This document shows positions 51,664 through 60,501 of a stretch of DNA of 64,000 nt, in pieces; position 1 is the stretch's first letter, and every line of letters begins with the position of its first letter. The notes beneath the pieces are model-generated. The model made no database searches. It saw only the letters and a program-made list of their open reading frames with translations, and was not told the DNA's origin. Both the position numbers and the translations under genes were made by a program. The stretch is from CAZUZS01 sp964624795 (GTDB taxonomy: Bacteria; Calditrichota; Calditrichia; RBG-13-44-9): contig CAZUZS010000020.1 in the NCBI GenBank assembly GCA_964624795.1, forward strand, positions 5,103 through 69,102, given 5' to 3'.

Positions 51664-52329
51664 ATGCATATACCGGACGGATTTTTAAGCACACCTGTCA
51701 TTGTAACAACCTATGGCGCTTCGGCGGCCGGGCTGGCATACGTGTGGCAGAAAACAAAAAGACAGTTCGATCAACAAACCATCCCCCGTACAGCGATGTT
51801 AGCGGCATTTATTTTTGTTGCCCAAATGATTAACATTCCGGTTACCGGCGGTACATCCGGGCATTTACTGGGCGGTTTGCTGGCGGCCCTGTTGATTGGC
51901 CCTTCCGCCGCCGTCTTTATCATGGCACTGGTCCTGATTGTGCAAATGCTGATTTTCCAGGATGGGGGGCTTACCGCACTTGGCGCCAATATCCTTAATA
52001 TGGGGATCATAGGCGTGGGGCTCGGCTACTTTTCTTTCACATACTTAAATAAGATAACGCGATACTTTGCGAAAAGGCGGTTTCTTACTGCTGCAAGCAT
52101 ATTCCTCGCAGCCTGGATTTCGGTTGAGTCCGGGGCGCTGCTTACCGGGGTAGAATTGGGATTATCCGGCGTAGCAAATATCAAGGTAGCCGTCGGGCTT
52201 ATGACCGGCGTTCATGCTTTGATCGGTTTATTGGAAGGAATAATGACAACATTTATTTTTGAAGCGGTTCGCGCCGCCAGGCCTGATCTGATCTACGTTA
52301 TCCAAAAGCATGGCGGAGCGCGACAATGA
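51664..52329 (+). CDS. cbiM: ECF transporter substrate-specific component CbiM/NikM
   Basis: A 221-residue inner-membrane protein that binds the metal through its N-terminus. It starts MHIPDGFLS, the conserved Met-His motif whose His2 is a nickel/cobalt ligand. About seven helices follow with GGTSGHLLGG and FQDGGLTALGANILNMG, typical of CbiM/NikM. NikR upstream and no cobalamin riboswitch favour nickel over cobalt. It starts four bases after nikR and overlaps the next gene by four bases. Confidence 0.94.
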   Translation: MHIPDGFLSTPVIVTTYGASAAGLAYVWQKTKRQFDQQTIPRTAMLAAFIFVAQMINIPVTGGTSGHLLGGLLAALLIGPSAAVFIMALVLIVQMLIFQDGGLTALGANILNMGIIGVGLGYFSFTYLNKITRYFAKRRFLTAASIFLAAWISVESGALLTGVELGLSGVANIKVAVGLMTGVHALIGLLEGIMTTFIFEAVRAARPDLIYVIQKHGGARQ

Positions 52330-52643
52330 AGCCCCTGAAACCACGTTTTCCCCGCAGTGCGATTTTTTTGCTGGCGCTTTTCCTGGTTGTTATTGCTCTC
52401 ACTATTTTTTCGTCTTCGCTGCCCGACGGGTTGGAGTGGACCGCCCGGCATTTGGGCATATCACACAAGGAACAGCCGCTTCACCAGGCGCCGCTGGCAG
52501 ATTATATGCTTTCCAGGCGGCTTTCACCCGGGCTGAACCAGATATTCTCAGGGCTTATAGGGGCCGCAGTCGTTTTTCTCCTGGTATCCGGAATTTTTTA
52601 TTTCCGGAAACGCAGACTTCGGACTCGCGGGGGCACAGAATGA
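52326..52643 (+). CDS. PDGLE-domain protein (NikN/CbiN-like)
   Basis: A 105-residue protein with two helices (about 13-30 and 80-98) and the family-defining SLPDGLEWTA just after the first helix. PDGLE proteins are the extra membrane subunit of nickel/cobalt ECF importers and can be fused to NikM. It overlaps cbiM by four bases upstream and cbiQ by four bases downstream (ATGA), so all three are tightly coupled. Confidence 0.9.
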   Translation: MKPLKPRFPRSAIFLLALFLVVIALTIFSSSLPDGLEWTARHLGISHKEQPLHQAPLADYMLSRRLSPGLNQIFSGLIGAAVVFLLVSGIFYFRKRRLRTRGGTE

Positions 52644-53407
52644 AACACGATTTCATCGACCACCACCGGGCCGGAGACAGCTTGGTTCACACTGCCGATC
52701 CCCGTCTGAAATTCATTGTTTGGATCGTCTATATCTTTGTCGTGGTTTTGATCCCCTATTCCGCCAAAATCATTTTCCTTTACCTCCTGTTTTTCCCGCT
52801 CTTGTTTGCTTTTGTCAGCCGGATTTCCCTGGTGCATTTCCTGTCCAAGCTGGCGAAATTGTATCCCATGATTTTCTTCATTACCTTTCTGCTCCCCTTC
52901 TTTCCCGGCAAGGACAGCGCGGTGGCCCATTTCGGCATTCTTAATATTTATCAGGCTGGAATACAAAAGTTTATTTTGATTAACGCTAAATCAATTCTGG
53001 CAATGCTCATGTCCATCATCCTCACTGCTACAACAGATTTTACGCTGATGCTGAAGGGTATGGAAGGGTTGAAGGTGCCGCGAATTATGATCAACATCCT
53101 TTCATTCATGTACCGTTTTATCTTTTTGCTGATCGATGAAACGGAACGAATGGTGGCGGCTTTCAGATCCCGATATATTTACCTGCCGGTTGTCACGAGG
53201 CTAAAAATCGTTTCGAAGCAGATCGGTACGCTTTTTATCCGCACTTTCGAACGGGGAGAGCGGGTTTACCAGGCGATGGATTCCCGCGGCTTCAGCGGGA
53301 AAATATACAGCATAAACCAGTTGCACTGGAAAGACAGCGACAGCGTACTGCTCATTACCTTGCTGGCAGCCATGATAGTGCCGCCGGTTGTTATTTCAGT
53401 TCTCTGA
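52640..53407 (+). CDS. cbiQ: ECF transporter transmembrane protein CbiQ
   Basis: The T-component of the nickel/cobalt ECF importer: 255 residues with about five helices. TADPRLKFIVWIVYIFVVVLIP starts the membrane part and FERGERVYQAMDSRGFSGK is the cytoplasmic coupling region, in which the family usually has A-R-G motifs that contact the ATPase. A longer in-frame reading starts at 52310, but the ATG at 52640 overlaps the PDGLE stop and has the usual CbiQ N-terminus (DFIDHHRAGDS). Confidence 0.94.
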   Translation: MKHDFIDHHRAGDSLVHTADPRLKFIVWIVYIFVVVLIPYSAKIIFLYLLFFPLLFAFVSRISLVHFLSKLAKLYPMIFFITFLLPFFPGKDSAVAHFGILNIYQAGIQKFILINAKSILAMLMSIILTATTDFTLMLKGMEGLKVPRIMINILSFMYRFIFLLIDETERMVAAFRSRYIYLPVVTRLKIVSKQIGTLFIRTFERGERVYQAMDSRGFSGKIYSINQLHWKDSDSVLLITLLAAMIVPPVVISVL

Positions 53408-53430
53408 TATCACGGAAAACCGATGGTAAA

Positions 53431-54210
53431 ATGAAAAAAGATAAATATGAAATAGAGCCCGGAAACGCCGCGTGGGCGATTCGGGCCAATGAAATAACTT
53501 TCGTTTATCCCGATGGAACCGCGGCCCTTCGTGGTCTCTCATTCCGGGTTGCGGAAGGAGAAAAGGTGGCGGTAATCGGGCCCAATGGCTCGGGAAAATC
53601 CACAATGCTCACCATGCTCAATGGCGTGCGCAAGGGCGGCGGGCAACTCGGGATTTTCGGTTATCCCGTAACAAAAGAGAATTTAACCCAAGTGAAAAAA
53701 CTGGCGGGCCTGGTATTTCAAAATCCTGATGATCAGTTGTTCTGCCCTACCATATTTGAGGATGTGGCGTTTGGGCCATTGAACATGGGACTCTCGGCGG
53801 AGGAAGTAAAAAGCCGGGTAAGCAGCGCACTGACGAGCGTGGGATTAGCCGGTTTTGAAAATCGCTCGTCCTTCCATCTCAGTTTTGGGGAGAGGAAACT
53901 GGCCAGCATCGCCACAGTGCTGGCTATGAAGCCGCGCCTGATCGCCATGGACGAACCAACCAGCAACCTGGATCTGGCGCATCGCCGTAAAATCATCAAT
54001 TGGATAAACCAGAACCGGCAGACCATTATTCTCACTTCCCACGATCTGGACATGATCCTGGAAACCTGCGGCAGGACGATAATCATCAATAAAGGGAAAA
54101 TTGTTGCGGACGGTCCGGTCCGGGAGATCCTTAGAAATAAGGATCTGCTTGAATCAAACGATTTGGAGCTGCCGGTACGTCTGCAGCCAGGCGTAATGGA
54201 AGATCTGTAA
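53431..54210 (+). CDS. cbiO: ECF transporter ATPase CbiO
   Basis: A 259-residue ABC ATPase completing the importer. Walker A GPNGSGKST, Q loop FQNPDDQLF, signature LSFGERKLAS, Walker B LIAMDEPTSNLD, and switch His in LTSHDLD are all present. The second, C-terminal region is short, as in CbiO. Only one ATPase gene is present, so it would act as a homodimer. It ends the nikR operon; no clear terminator is seen in the 287 bases before ilvE. Confidence 0.95.
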   Translation: MKKDKYEIEPGNAAWAIRANEITFVYPDGTAALRGLSFRVAEGEKVAVIGPNGSGKSTMLTMLNGVRKGGGQLGIFGYPVTKENLTQVKKLAGLVFQNPDDQLFCPTIFEDVAFGPLNMGLSAEEVKSRVSSALTSVGLAGFENRSSFHLSFGERKLASIATVLAMKPRLIAMDEPTSNLDLAHRRKIINWINQNRQTIILTSHDLDMILETCGRTIIINKGKIVADGPVREILRNKDLLESNDLELPVRLQPGVMEDL

Positions 54211-54497
54211 GAAACACTACCCAAGTTCATACCGATTTTTTCACTTCGTTCATTTCCTATTGCCCTGAAGCGTTCGTGGGCAAATAGAAAATAAAAAATA
54301 TTTTACTAATTTTGAAATTAGCCGGTCATTTGCGCCACTGGTCTAACCTGCCTTGGTGTGCGAATAAGGACATCAATTTCCATGTCCGGGATAAATAAAA
54401 AAAGATATTTATTTTTTTGGTTTGGCCTTTTAAATTGACCTGCAATGAGAATAATATAACGAAAAATCGGCCAATTTTAAGAGATCAGGAGGAACGC

Positions 54498-55553
54498 ATG
54501 GCTCGACAAATCGATTGCAGCAAACTTACCTTTTCACTATATCCGTATGCACATGAAATGAAAATGTTCGAGAGTTATTACAGGGACGGCGAATGGGACG
54601 AGGGCGCCGTCGTAGATTTTCACAACATCCAGCTTTCGCCGGCGGCCAATATTTTAAACTACGGCCAGGGCATTTTCGAAGGGCTAAAAGCCTACTACAG
54701 CCAAAAGGGGAACGTGGTGATGTTCAGACCGGAAGAAAACGCCAAACGGTTCGAGCTCAGCTCAAAAAAACTGGCGATTCCCGGCCTCACTGCGGATTTT
54801 TTTATGAAGGCGGTGCAGGACGTGGTTACGGCAAACAAGGATTATATCCCCCGCAGTGATGACGGAAAATGCAGCATGTATCTGCGACCCGTTTGCATCG
54901 GCACCGAGGCACTGCTGGGTGTGCGCGCTGCCAAGGAATATCTGTTTTACATATTTGCCAGCCCGGTCGGTCCCTATTTTGATAAGGTTGGAATTGTCAA
55001 GTTGATTGCAAAGGATATCAACCGCGCCAGCCCGCACGGCACCGGCGATGCCAAGGCGGTTTGCAACTACCCGGTGACCATGCGCCCCAAGCAGGAGGCA
55101 AAAGGCGAGGGATTCGATGATGTAATCTATCTCGACCCAATCCATAACAAGCACATTGAAGAAGCCGGAGCATCCAACTTTTTTGCATTGATGAAAGACG
55201 GAACGCTGGTAACGCCTCCGCTGGGTTCAATATTACCTGGAATTACGCGGGAATCAGTGATCCTGCTGGCAAAAGAATTTTACGGAATGACCGTGGAAGA
55301 GCGCGATCTCAGCGTTGAAGAAGTTGTTCGGGATGCCAGCGAATGTTTTGTCACCGGCACCGCTGCAATAATCACCTCGGTCAGTCACATTGGCTGGGAA
55401 GGCGAAGTTCATGATGTAAACCGCAATGATTACCGGCTCGCTCTGCAACTATACGAAAAGCTGATTGGCATTCAATTGCAAAAAGATGAAGATCCCTTTG
55501 GCTGGGTAACGATTATCGATGCACCTGCCGAAGTGCTAAAAATGACTGAGTGA
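54498..55553 (+). CDS. ilvE: Branched-chain amino acid aminotransferase, long (eukaryote-like) type
   Basis: A 351-residue PLP-dependent class IV aminotransferase for leucine, isoleucine and valine. It has NYGQGIFEGLKAYYSQKG, the YLRPVCIGTEALLGV strand, the PLP lysine in GDAKAVCNYP, EEAGASNFFAL, LPGITRESVI and FVTGTAAIITSV. Length and wording match the BCAT2-like group found in many bacteria and eukaryotes. AGGAGGAACGC precedes the ATG at 54498. The next gene encodes a second, shorter BCAT of a different group. Confidence 0.92.
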   Translation: MARQIDCSKLTFSLYPYAHEMKMFESYYRDGEWDEGAVVDFHNIQLSPAANILNYGQGIFEGLKAYYSQKGNVVMFRPEENAKRFELSSKKLAIPGLTADFFMKAVQDVVTANKDYIPRSDDGKCSMYLRPVCIGTEALLGVRAAKEYLFYIFASPVGPYFDKVGIVKLIAKDINRASPHGTGDAKAVCNYPVTMRPKQEAKGEGFDDVIYLDPIHNKHIEEAGASNFFALMKDGTLVTPPLGSILPGITRESVILLAKEFYGMTVEERDLSVEEVVRDASECFVTGTAAIITSVSHIGWEGEVHDVNRNDYRLALQLYEKLIGIQLQKDEDPFGWVTIIDAPAEVLKMTE

Positions 55554-55627
55554 TAGCCGCAAAGCAGAGCTCCAATTAATTTTGCCATGAAGACTTATTG
55601 AAATTCGCGATAAAATGGAGAAAATAG

Positions 55628-56557
55628 ATGAGCGCAAATACAGGATATGCAAAAAAGATTTGGCACAACGGGAATTTTATTGATTGGGGAGACGCCAACA
55701 TTCATGTCATGTCGCACGTGGTTCATTACGGAACCTCTGTTTTTGAAGGCATTCGTTGCTACAAGACCAAACACGGCAGCGCGATTTTTCGCCTGCCGGA
55801 GCACATTAAACGGTTGTTCAATTCCGCTAAAATCTATCGCATGGTACCGGAACAGTTCAATTATGACAACATTTACCAGGCGTGCATCGAATCGGTGAAA
55901 GTGAACCAGTTTGAAGAATGCTACATCCGGCCGGTTATTTTCCGCGGTTTGGGAGAATTTGGTGTTAATCCATTTAAATCGCCAATTGAAACCTACATAA
56001 TTACCTGGTATTGGGGAAAATATTTAGGGCCGGAAGCCATTGAAGAGGGCGTCGATGTTCATGTGTCTTCATGGAATCGTTTCTCCCCCAATACCTTGCC
56101 GGCGTTGGCGAAGGCCGGCGCCAATTACATGAACTCCCAGCTCATCAAGATGGAAGCAATTGAAAACGGCTACATCGAAGGCATTGCACTGGATCCCCAG
56201 GGATATGTTTCGGAAGGCAGCGGCGAAAACATTTTTGTGGTAAAAGATGATAAAATATACACTCCACCACAGTGTGCTTCGGTTCTGCCCGGAATAACCC
56301 GCTGGTCAATTATTCAACTCTGCAAAGATTTGGGGATGGAATTGAAAGAAGAAATGATCCCAAGAGAAATTCTTTATATAGCGGACGAGGTCTTTTTCAC
56401 CGGCACCGCCGCAGAGATTACGCCCATCCGGAGTATCGATAAAATTAAGGTTGGACAAGGAAAGCGCGGTCCGGTTACAAAGATGCTTCAGGACGAATTT
56501 TTTGGTATATTACGCGGCGAAAAAGAAGATAAACGCGGGTGGTTGCAGTATATTTAA
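55628..56557 (+). CDS. ilvE: Branched-chain amino acid aminotransferase, IlvE type
   Basis: A 309-residue class IV aminotransferase close to E. coli IlvE: HVVHYGTSVFEGIRCYKT, CYIRPVIFRGLGEFGVNP, PLP lysine in LPALAKAGANYMNSQL, EGIALDPQGYVSEGSGENIFVV and FFTGTAAEITPI. It starts 74 bases after the other BCAT with GGAG before the ATG. The two enzymes share little sequence outside active-site motifs, so they are not a recent duplication; one may act in synthesis and the other in breakdown, or on a different keto acid. Confidence 0.92.
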   Translation: MSANTGYAKKIWHNGNFIDWGDANIHVMSHVVHYGTSVFEGIRCYKTKHGSAIFRLPEHIKRLFNSAKIYRMVPEQFNYDNIYQACIESVKVNQFEECYIRPVIFRGLGEFGVNPFKSPIETYIITWYWGKYLGPEAIEEGVDVHVSSWNRFSPNTLPALAKAGANYMNSQLIKMEAIENGYIEGIALDPQGYVSEGSGENIFVVKDDKIYTPPQCASVLPGITRWSIIQLCKDLGMELKEEMIPREILYIADEVFFTGTAAEITPIRSIDKIKVGQGKRGPVTKMLQDEFFGILRGEKEDKRGWLQYI

Positions 56558-56647
56558 CCGGGATTCTTAAATTTGCCGGGCAAACAGGATTTTGTGAGAG
56601 AAATCCGGTCGTTCGGATTTGTGTAACAGGTAAACCCAGGAGCATGT

Positions 56648-57976
56648 ATGAATAGTTCAGTTCAGGCCGAAACGAGTTTTTTTCATCCGAGCACGCGGAT
56701 ATACCGTTTCGTGGTTCTTTTCTTTGTGTCGATGTTGACTTTTGGCAGTTATTTCGCTTACGATAGTGTAGGCGCCATCGCGCCAATTCTGATAAAGGCC
56801 CTGGGGGTCGGCAGGGAATCGATCGGGCAGATGTATACGCTCTACAGCGTGGCGGCAATTTTGTCCGTATTCATCGGTGGAATACTAATCGATAGAATAG
56901 GGACGCGCCGTGCAAGTTTTCTCTTTTCAGGATTGGTTACAATAGGCGCGATAGTTGTCGCCATCGCACCGAATTTATGGGTTCTTTACGTCGGCCGCTT
57001 TATTTTTGGCTGGGGTTCGGAATCGTTAGTCGTAGCCCAGAGCGCCATTTTGGCCCGTTGGTTCAAGGGAAAAGAACTGGCGCTGTCTTTTGGAATTGCT
57101 CTGACAATCAGTCGTCTCGGCACGCTCTTCAGTTTCAATACCGAAGCCCTCATTTCGGAATATTTCAAAGATTACAAAATCGCACTGTGGGCAGCAGTCC
57201 TGTTCTGCCTGGTCTCATTAGCTGCCAACCTCGTTTATATCATCATGGACCGCCGTGGGGAGAGAGTATTAAATCTGAAGGAAGAAGGTGGCGGTGACAA
57301 AATTGTATTGGATGATGTAAAAAAATTCAAACCCTCTTTCTGGTTTGTCACTTTTCTGTGCCTGACTTTCTATTCGGCGATCTTCCCCTTCACCTCCCTA
57401 TCAACAGACTTCTTTCACACCAAATGGGGCTTGCCCCTCACAGCCGGTACCGGGGGCGGATTCTTCTACCAGGTTTTCAGCAACATTCTGCACATGTTTA
57501 CCACGGCCGGTGGAACCACCACAATCATTATTTTCGCTTCGATGGTGTTTGCTCCCATTTTCGGGCAGATAGTTGACCGCTACGGTCACCGCGCCTCCAT
57601 GATGGTCGTTGGATCGCTGCTGATGATTCCGGCCTTTCTCACAATGGCATTTACTATGGTCGCTCCCGCGCTCCCGATGATCGTGCTGGGTGCTGCGTTT
57701 GTTCTGGTTCCGGCAGCCATGTGGCCTTCGGTTCCGTTGATTGTCGAGGAGAAAAGGGTTGGAACGGCCTTCGGGCTAATGACCATGATCCAAAATATTG
57801 GGCTGGCGCTCTTTCCGTGGCTCAATGGTCTGTTGCGCGATGCGACGCACAACTACACCGCCAGCATGATCATGTTCTCCAGCCTGGGGCTGTTCGGTTT
57901 GACGTTTGCCATCCTGCTCCGGCGGTCGGACAGGCAAATGGGACATGTGCTTGAAAGACCCGGCAAGTACGCCTGA
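56648..57976 (+). CDS. MFS transporter, MFSD1-like
   Basis: A 442-residue, 12-helix carrier. The segment RFIFGWGSESLVVAQSAILARWFKGKELALSFGIALTISRLG is strikingly similar in pattern to eukaryotic MFSD1 (FGxGGESLxVAQ...WFKGKELNLxFGL), a lysosomal dipeptide carrier, and GGILIDRIGTRRA and GQIVDRYGHRA are the two MFS loops. AGGAG precedes the start. Its place directly after two branched-chain aminotransferases suggests uptake of peptides or amino acids, but this is inference. A bidirectional terminator follows. Confidence 0.82.
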   Translation: MNSSVQAETSFFHPSTRIYRFVVLFFVSMLTFGSYFAYDSVGAIAPILIKALGVGRESIGQMYTLYSVAAILSVFIGGILIDRIGTRRASFLFSGLVTIGAIVVAIAPNLWVLYVGRFIFGWGSESLVVAQSAILARWFKGKELALSFGIALTISRLGTLFSFNTEALISEYFKDYKIALWAAVLFCLVSLAANLVYIIMDRRGERVLNLKEEGGGDKIVLDDVKKFKPSFWFVTFLCLTFYSAIFPFTSLSTDFFHTKWGLPLTAGTGGGFFYQVFSNILHMFTTAGGTTTIIIFASMVFAPIFGQIVDRYGHRASMMVVGSLLMIPAFLTMAFTMVAPALPMIVLGAAFVLVPAAMWPSVPLIVEEKRVGTAFGLMTMIQNIGLALFPWLNGLLRDATHNYTASMIMFSSLGLFGLTFAILLRRSDRQMGHVLERPGKYA

Positions 57977-58023
57977 GATTTAACGAAATTATCTCTGTAG
58001 GATTGTTGTTGAATCAAGTAAAC

Positions 58024-58062
58024 AAAAAACCGCTGATCTTGCAGCAGGATCAGCGGTTTTTT
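58024..58062. terminator. Bidirectional rho-independent terminator
   Basis: AACCGCTGATC (58028-58038) pairs perfectly with GATCAGCGGTT (58048-58058), flanked by A and T runs on both sides. It lies between the convergent MFS and hybrid-kinase genes and can stop both transcripts. Confidence 0.93.
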
Positions 58063-58084
58063 CAATCCAACGATTTTCGACTCA

Positions 58085-60076
58085 TCATCTATCCAGCAAT
58101 TTCCTCACGATATCGGACAAAACTCTGGCATTGAATGGCTTTTCAAGATAGTTTATGCCCGGTTCCAGAACTTCGTGGTGGCTGACGGAATTATCCGTAT
58201 AGCCGGACATGTAAAGCACTTTCATGTCCGGGTGGCTCTCTTCCATTTTTTTCCCTAATTCCAGCCCACTGATTTCGGGCATCACAATATCGGTGATCAT
58301 CAGATGAATGTCTTCTTCATAAGTCCGGCTGATTTCCAGTGCTTCATTTCCATTGGCGGCCTGAAATATTTTATACCCGTTTGCAGAGAGAACGTAGTAT
58401 ACCATTTTGCGCACTTTCTCATCATCCTCGACAAGCAGAATCGTCTCGGTTCCGGAATGTAGCTGCTCGCTTTCCTCGGTTTCAACCGCTTCTTCAATTC
58501 CTTCCTCCACGCGGGGAAAATATATTTTGAAAGTTGATCCGTGTCCGGGTTCACTGTAAACCCAAATATATCCATTGCTTTGAACAACGATGCCGTACAC
58601 TGTAGACAATCCAAGCCCGGTGCCTTTACCCTTTTTCTTGGTACTGAAGAACGGCTCAAATATCTGCAACTGCGTTTCTTCGTCCATGCCGATGCCATTA
58701 TCACTTACCGCCAACATAACATAGCGCCCGGAGACAACCCGCATATGCTGATTGGTATAATTTTCATCCAGGGTAACATTTTTTGTTTCGATGGTCAGTC
58801 TGCCACCATGTTCCATTGCATCCCGCGCATTTACGGCCAGATTCATGATAATTTGCTCAATTTGCACAGGATCTGCCTTCACTTTTCCCAGATTATCGTC
58901 CAAAGCGGCATTCAATTCGATCTGTTCGCTAATCACCCGCCGTAACATTTTCCAGGTATTTTTTACAATGGAATTAATGTTCAGCACCTTAAACTGCAGG
59001 ATCTGCTTCCGGCTGAAGGCGAGCAATTGTTTTGTCAGGGAGGTGGCGCTTTCCGCTGCACTCTTTACCTCCTTCAGGATCATGTATTGAGAACCTTCTT
59101 TATCACAACTGTCCAACAAAAGATCGCTGAATCCGGAGATGGCGGTGAGCGTATTGTTAAAATCGTGGGCTACGCCGCCTGCCAGCCTCCCGATAGCTTC
59201 CATCTTCTGCGCATGAAAAAGCTGCTTTTCGATTTTCTTGGTTTCGGTGATATTGAAGAGATAACCCTTGATTTCCACCAGATCACCGCTGCTGCTGAAC
59301 CGGCCGATAAAATTAGCCACCACATAAATAATTTTGTTAGAGAAATGGCGAAATTCCGTTTCGTAGTGCTTCAGCCTTTTCTCATTTTTCAGCGTACCGA
59401 GAAATTCCTGATAGGATTTGTCGTCGATGAACAACGAATTAAGTTTGGTGGTTTCTGCCTCTTTGAATGAGTGAAATCCAAATATCTGCAAAAATGCGGC
59501 ATTGCATTCGAGGATGGCTCCTTCCGGGGTTGCTATAAAATCGCCTGACAAATCGTCGGTAAAAAACAGCCGATACCGTTCCTCGCCTTCCCGAAGCAAT
59601 TTCTCGGCCTCCTTGCGTTTGCTGATATCCCGGAGCATGACAGTCAATATTTTACCTGCCTCAGCATCAAGCTTCGAGATCGATGCTTCTGCCGGAAATT
59701 CCGATCCATCCTTACGCCGACCCAGGATTTCCCGTCGTTCATCCTTCATCATGTGCTGCTTTGATGAAGCCGAGAAATCTTGAACGTGTTTCCCGTGCGA
59801 TTTAACAGACCGTTCGGGCAACAAAATATCCAGGGATTTTCCCAATATTTCTGTGGAAGTGTAACCAAAAACCTTCTCTGCTGCTTTGTTAAAAAATATA
59901 ATCTTTCGATCATAGTCTATGGAAATCACGGCATCGCTGGAAATATCCAGTATTTTTTCAAAATCAGGATTGGAAAGCCTGACGATGGCACTTGCCTGGT
60001 TTTCCGATTTCCGGGTACCAAGAGCCTTGCCCGCTTTCTCGGAATCCCGACTGCCGGTTTTTTTACCTTCATTCAT
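58085..60076 (-). CDS. PAS-PAS hybrid histidine kinase with receiver domain
   Basis: A 663-residue soluble hybrid kinase. It contains two PAS domains (about 36-155 and 165-285), a HisKA-type dimer domain with His304 in GGVAHDFNNTLTAI, an ATPase domain (NLAVNARDAM, DNGIGMDEETQ, KGKGTGLGLSTVYG) and a C-terminal receiver (ETILLVEDDEKVRKM, phospho-Asp in MITDIVMP). There is no transmembrane helix, so it senses an internal signal. A longer in-frame start at 60148 exists, but GGGGGAATAGG directly before the ATG at 60076 decides the start. The cognate transfer protein is not nearby. Confidence 0.92.
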   Translation of the reverse strand: MNEGKKTGSRDSEKAGKALGTRKSENQASAIVRLSNPDFEKILDISSDAVISIDYDRKIIFFNKAAEKVFGYTSTEILGKSLDILLPERSVKSHGKHVQDFSASSKQHMMKDERREILGRRKDGSEFPAEASISKLDAEAGKILTVMLRDISKRKEAEKLLREGEERYRLFFTDDLSGDFIATPEGAILECNAAFLQIFGFHSFKEAETTKLNSLFIDDKSYQEFLGTLKNEKRLKHYETEFRHFSNKIIYVVANFIGRFSSSGDLVEIKGYLFNITETKKIEKQLFHAQKMEAIGRLAGGVAHDFNNTLTAISGFSDLLLDSCDKEGSQYMILKEVKSAAESATSLTKQLLAFSRKQILQFKVLNINSIVKNTWKMLRRVISEQIELNAALDDNLGKVKADPVQIEQIIMNLAVNARDAMEHGGRLTIETKNVTLDENYTNQHMRVVSGRYVMLAVSDNGIGMDEETQLQIFEPFFSTKKKGKGTGLGLSTVYGIVVQSNGYIWVYSEPGHGSTFKIYFPRVEEGIEEAVETEESEQLHSGTETILLVEDDEKVRKMVYYVLSANGYKIFQAANGNEALEISRTYEEDIHLMITDIVMPEISGLELGKKMEESHPDMKVLYMSGYTDNSVSHHEVLEPGINYLEKPFNARVLSDIVRKLLDR

Positions 60077-60501
60077 CCTATTCCCCCATTCCTTCGGGAT
60101 TTTCAAATTCAAAGAATTTTCTTGCATATTATCGGAAACACAGACCAATTGTTTGTTTTATATGTCACTTAAATCCAAATTTACTTTTTATTCGCTCCAT
60201 TACGGTCGATTTCATAGCTCGCTTCTAAGGTGAAAAATCTGTAGGCTGGTCATAGAAAACGAGCACATATAAATTCAGGAATGGAAAACTGTCTGCTTTC
60301 ACATTGACATAAATCACCGAATGAAAATGCAAAAAATAAAATATTATCAAAAAATGTCGCGAAAAAGGATTGCTTCGACTCGAAGTGGTGAATTCACAAG
60401 TTTGTGTTCAAAGTTTCAATTTGAATTGCAGAAATGACTTGCTTAATTCCGATATTCGTGGAAATCACACAGAAACTCCGGGCTGCGCTTGTGCAAATTC
60501 A
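60077..60501. other. Intergenic region
   Basis: A 425-base AT-rich gap between two minus-strand genes. It must carry the hybrid-kinase promoter, but I find no convincing hexamer pair, no gene and no clear terminator. Confidence 0.5.

Noticed and set aside
54211..54300. TTGCCC/GGGCAA stem after cbiO as a terminator
   Set aside because: The loop is long, the stem only six bases and no T run follows on the plus strand.
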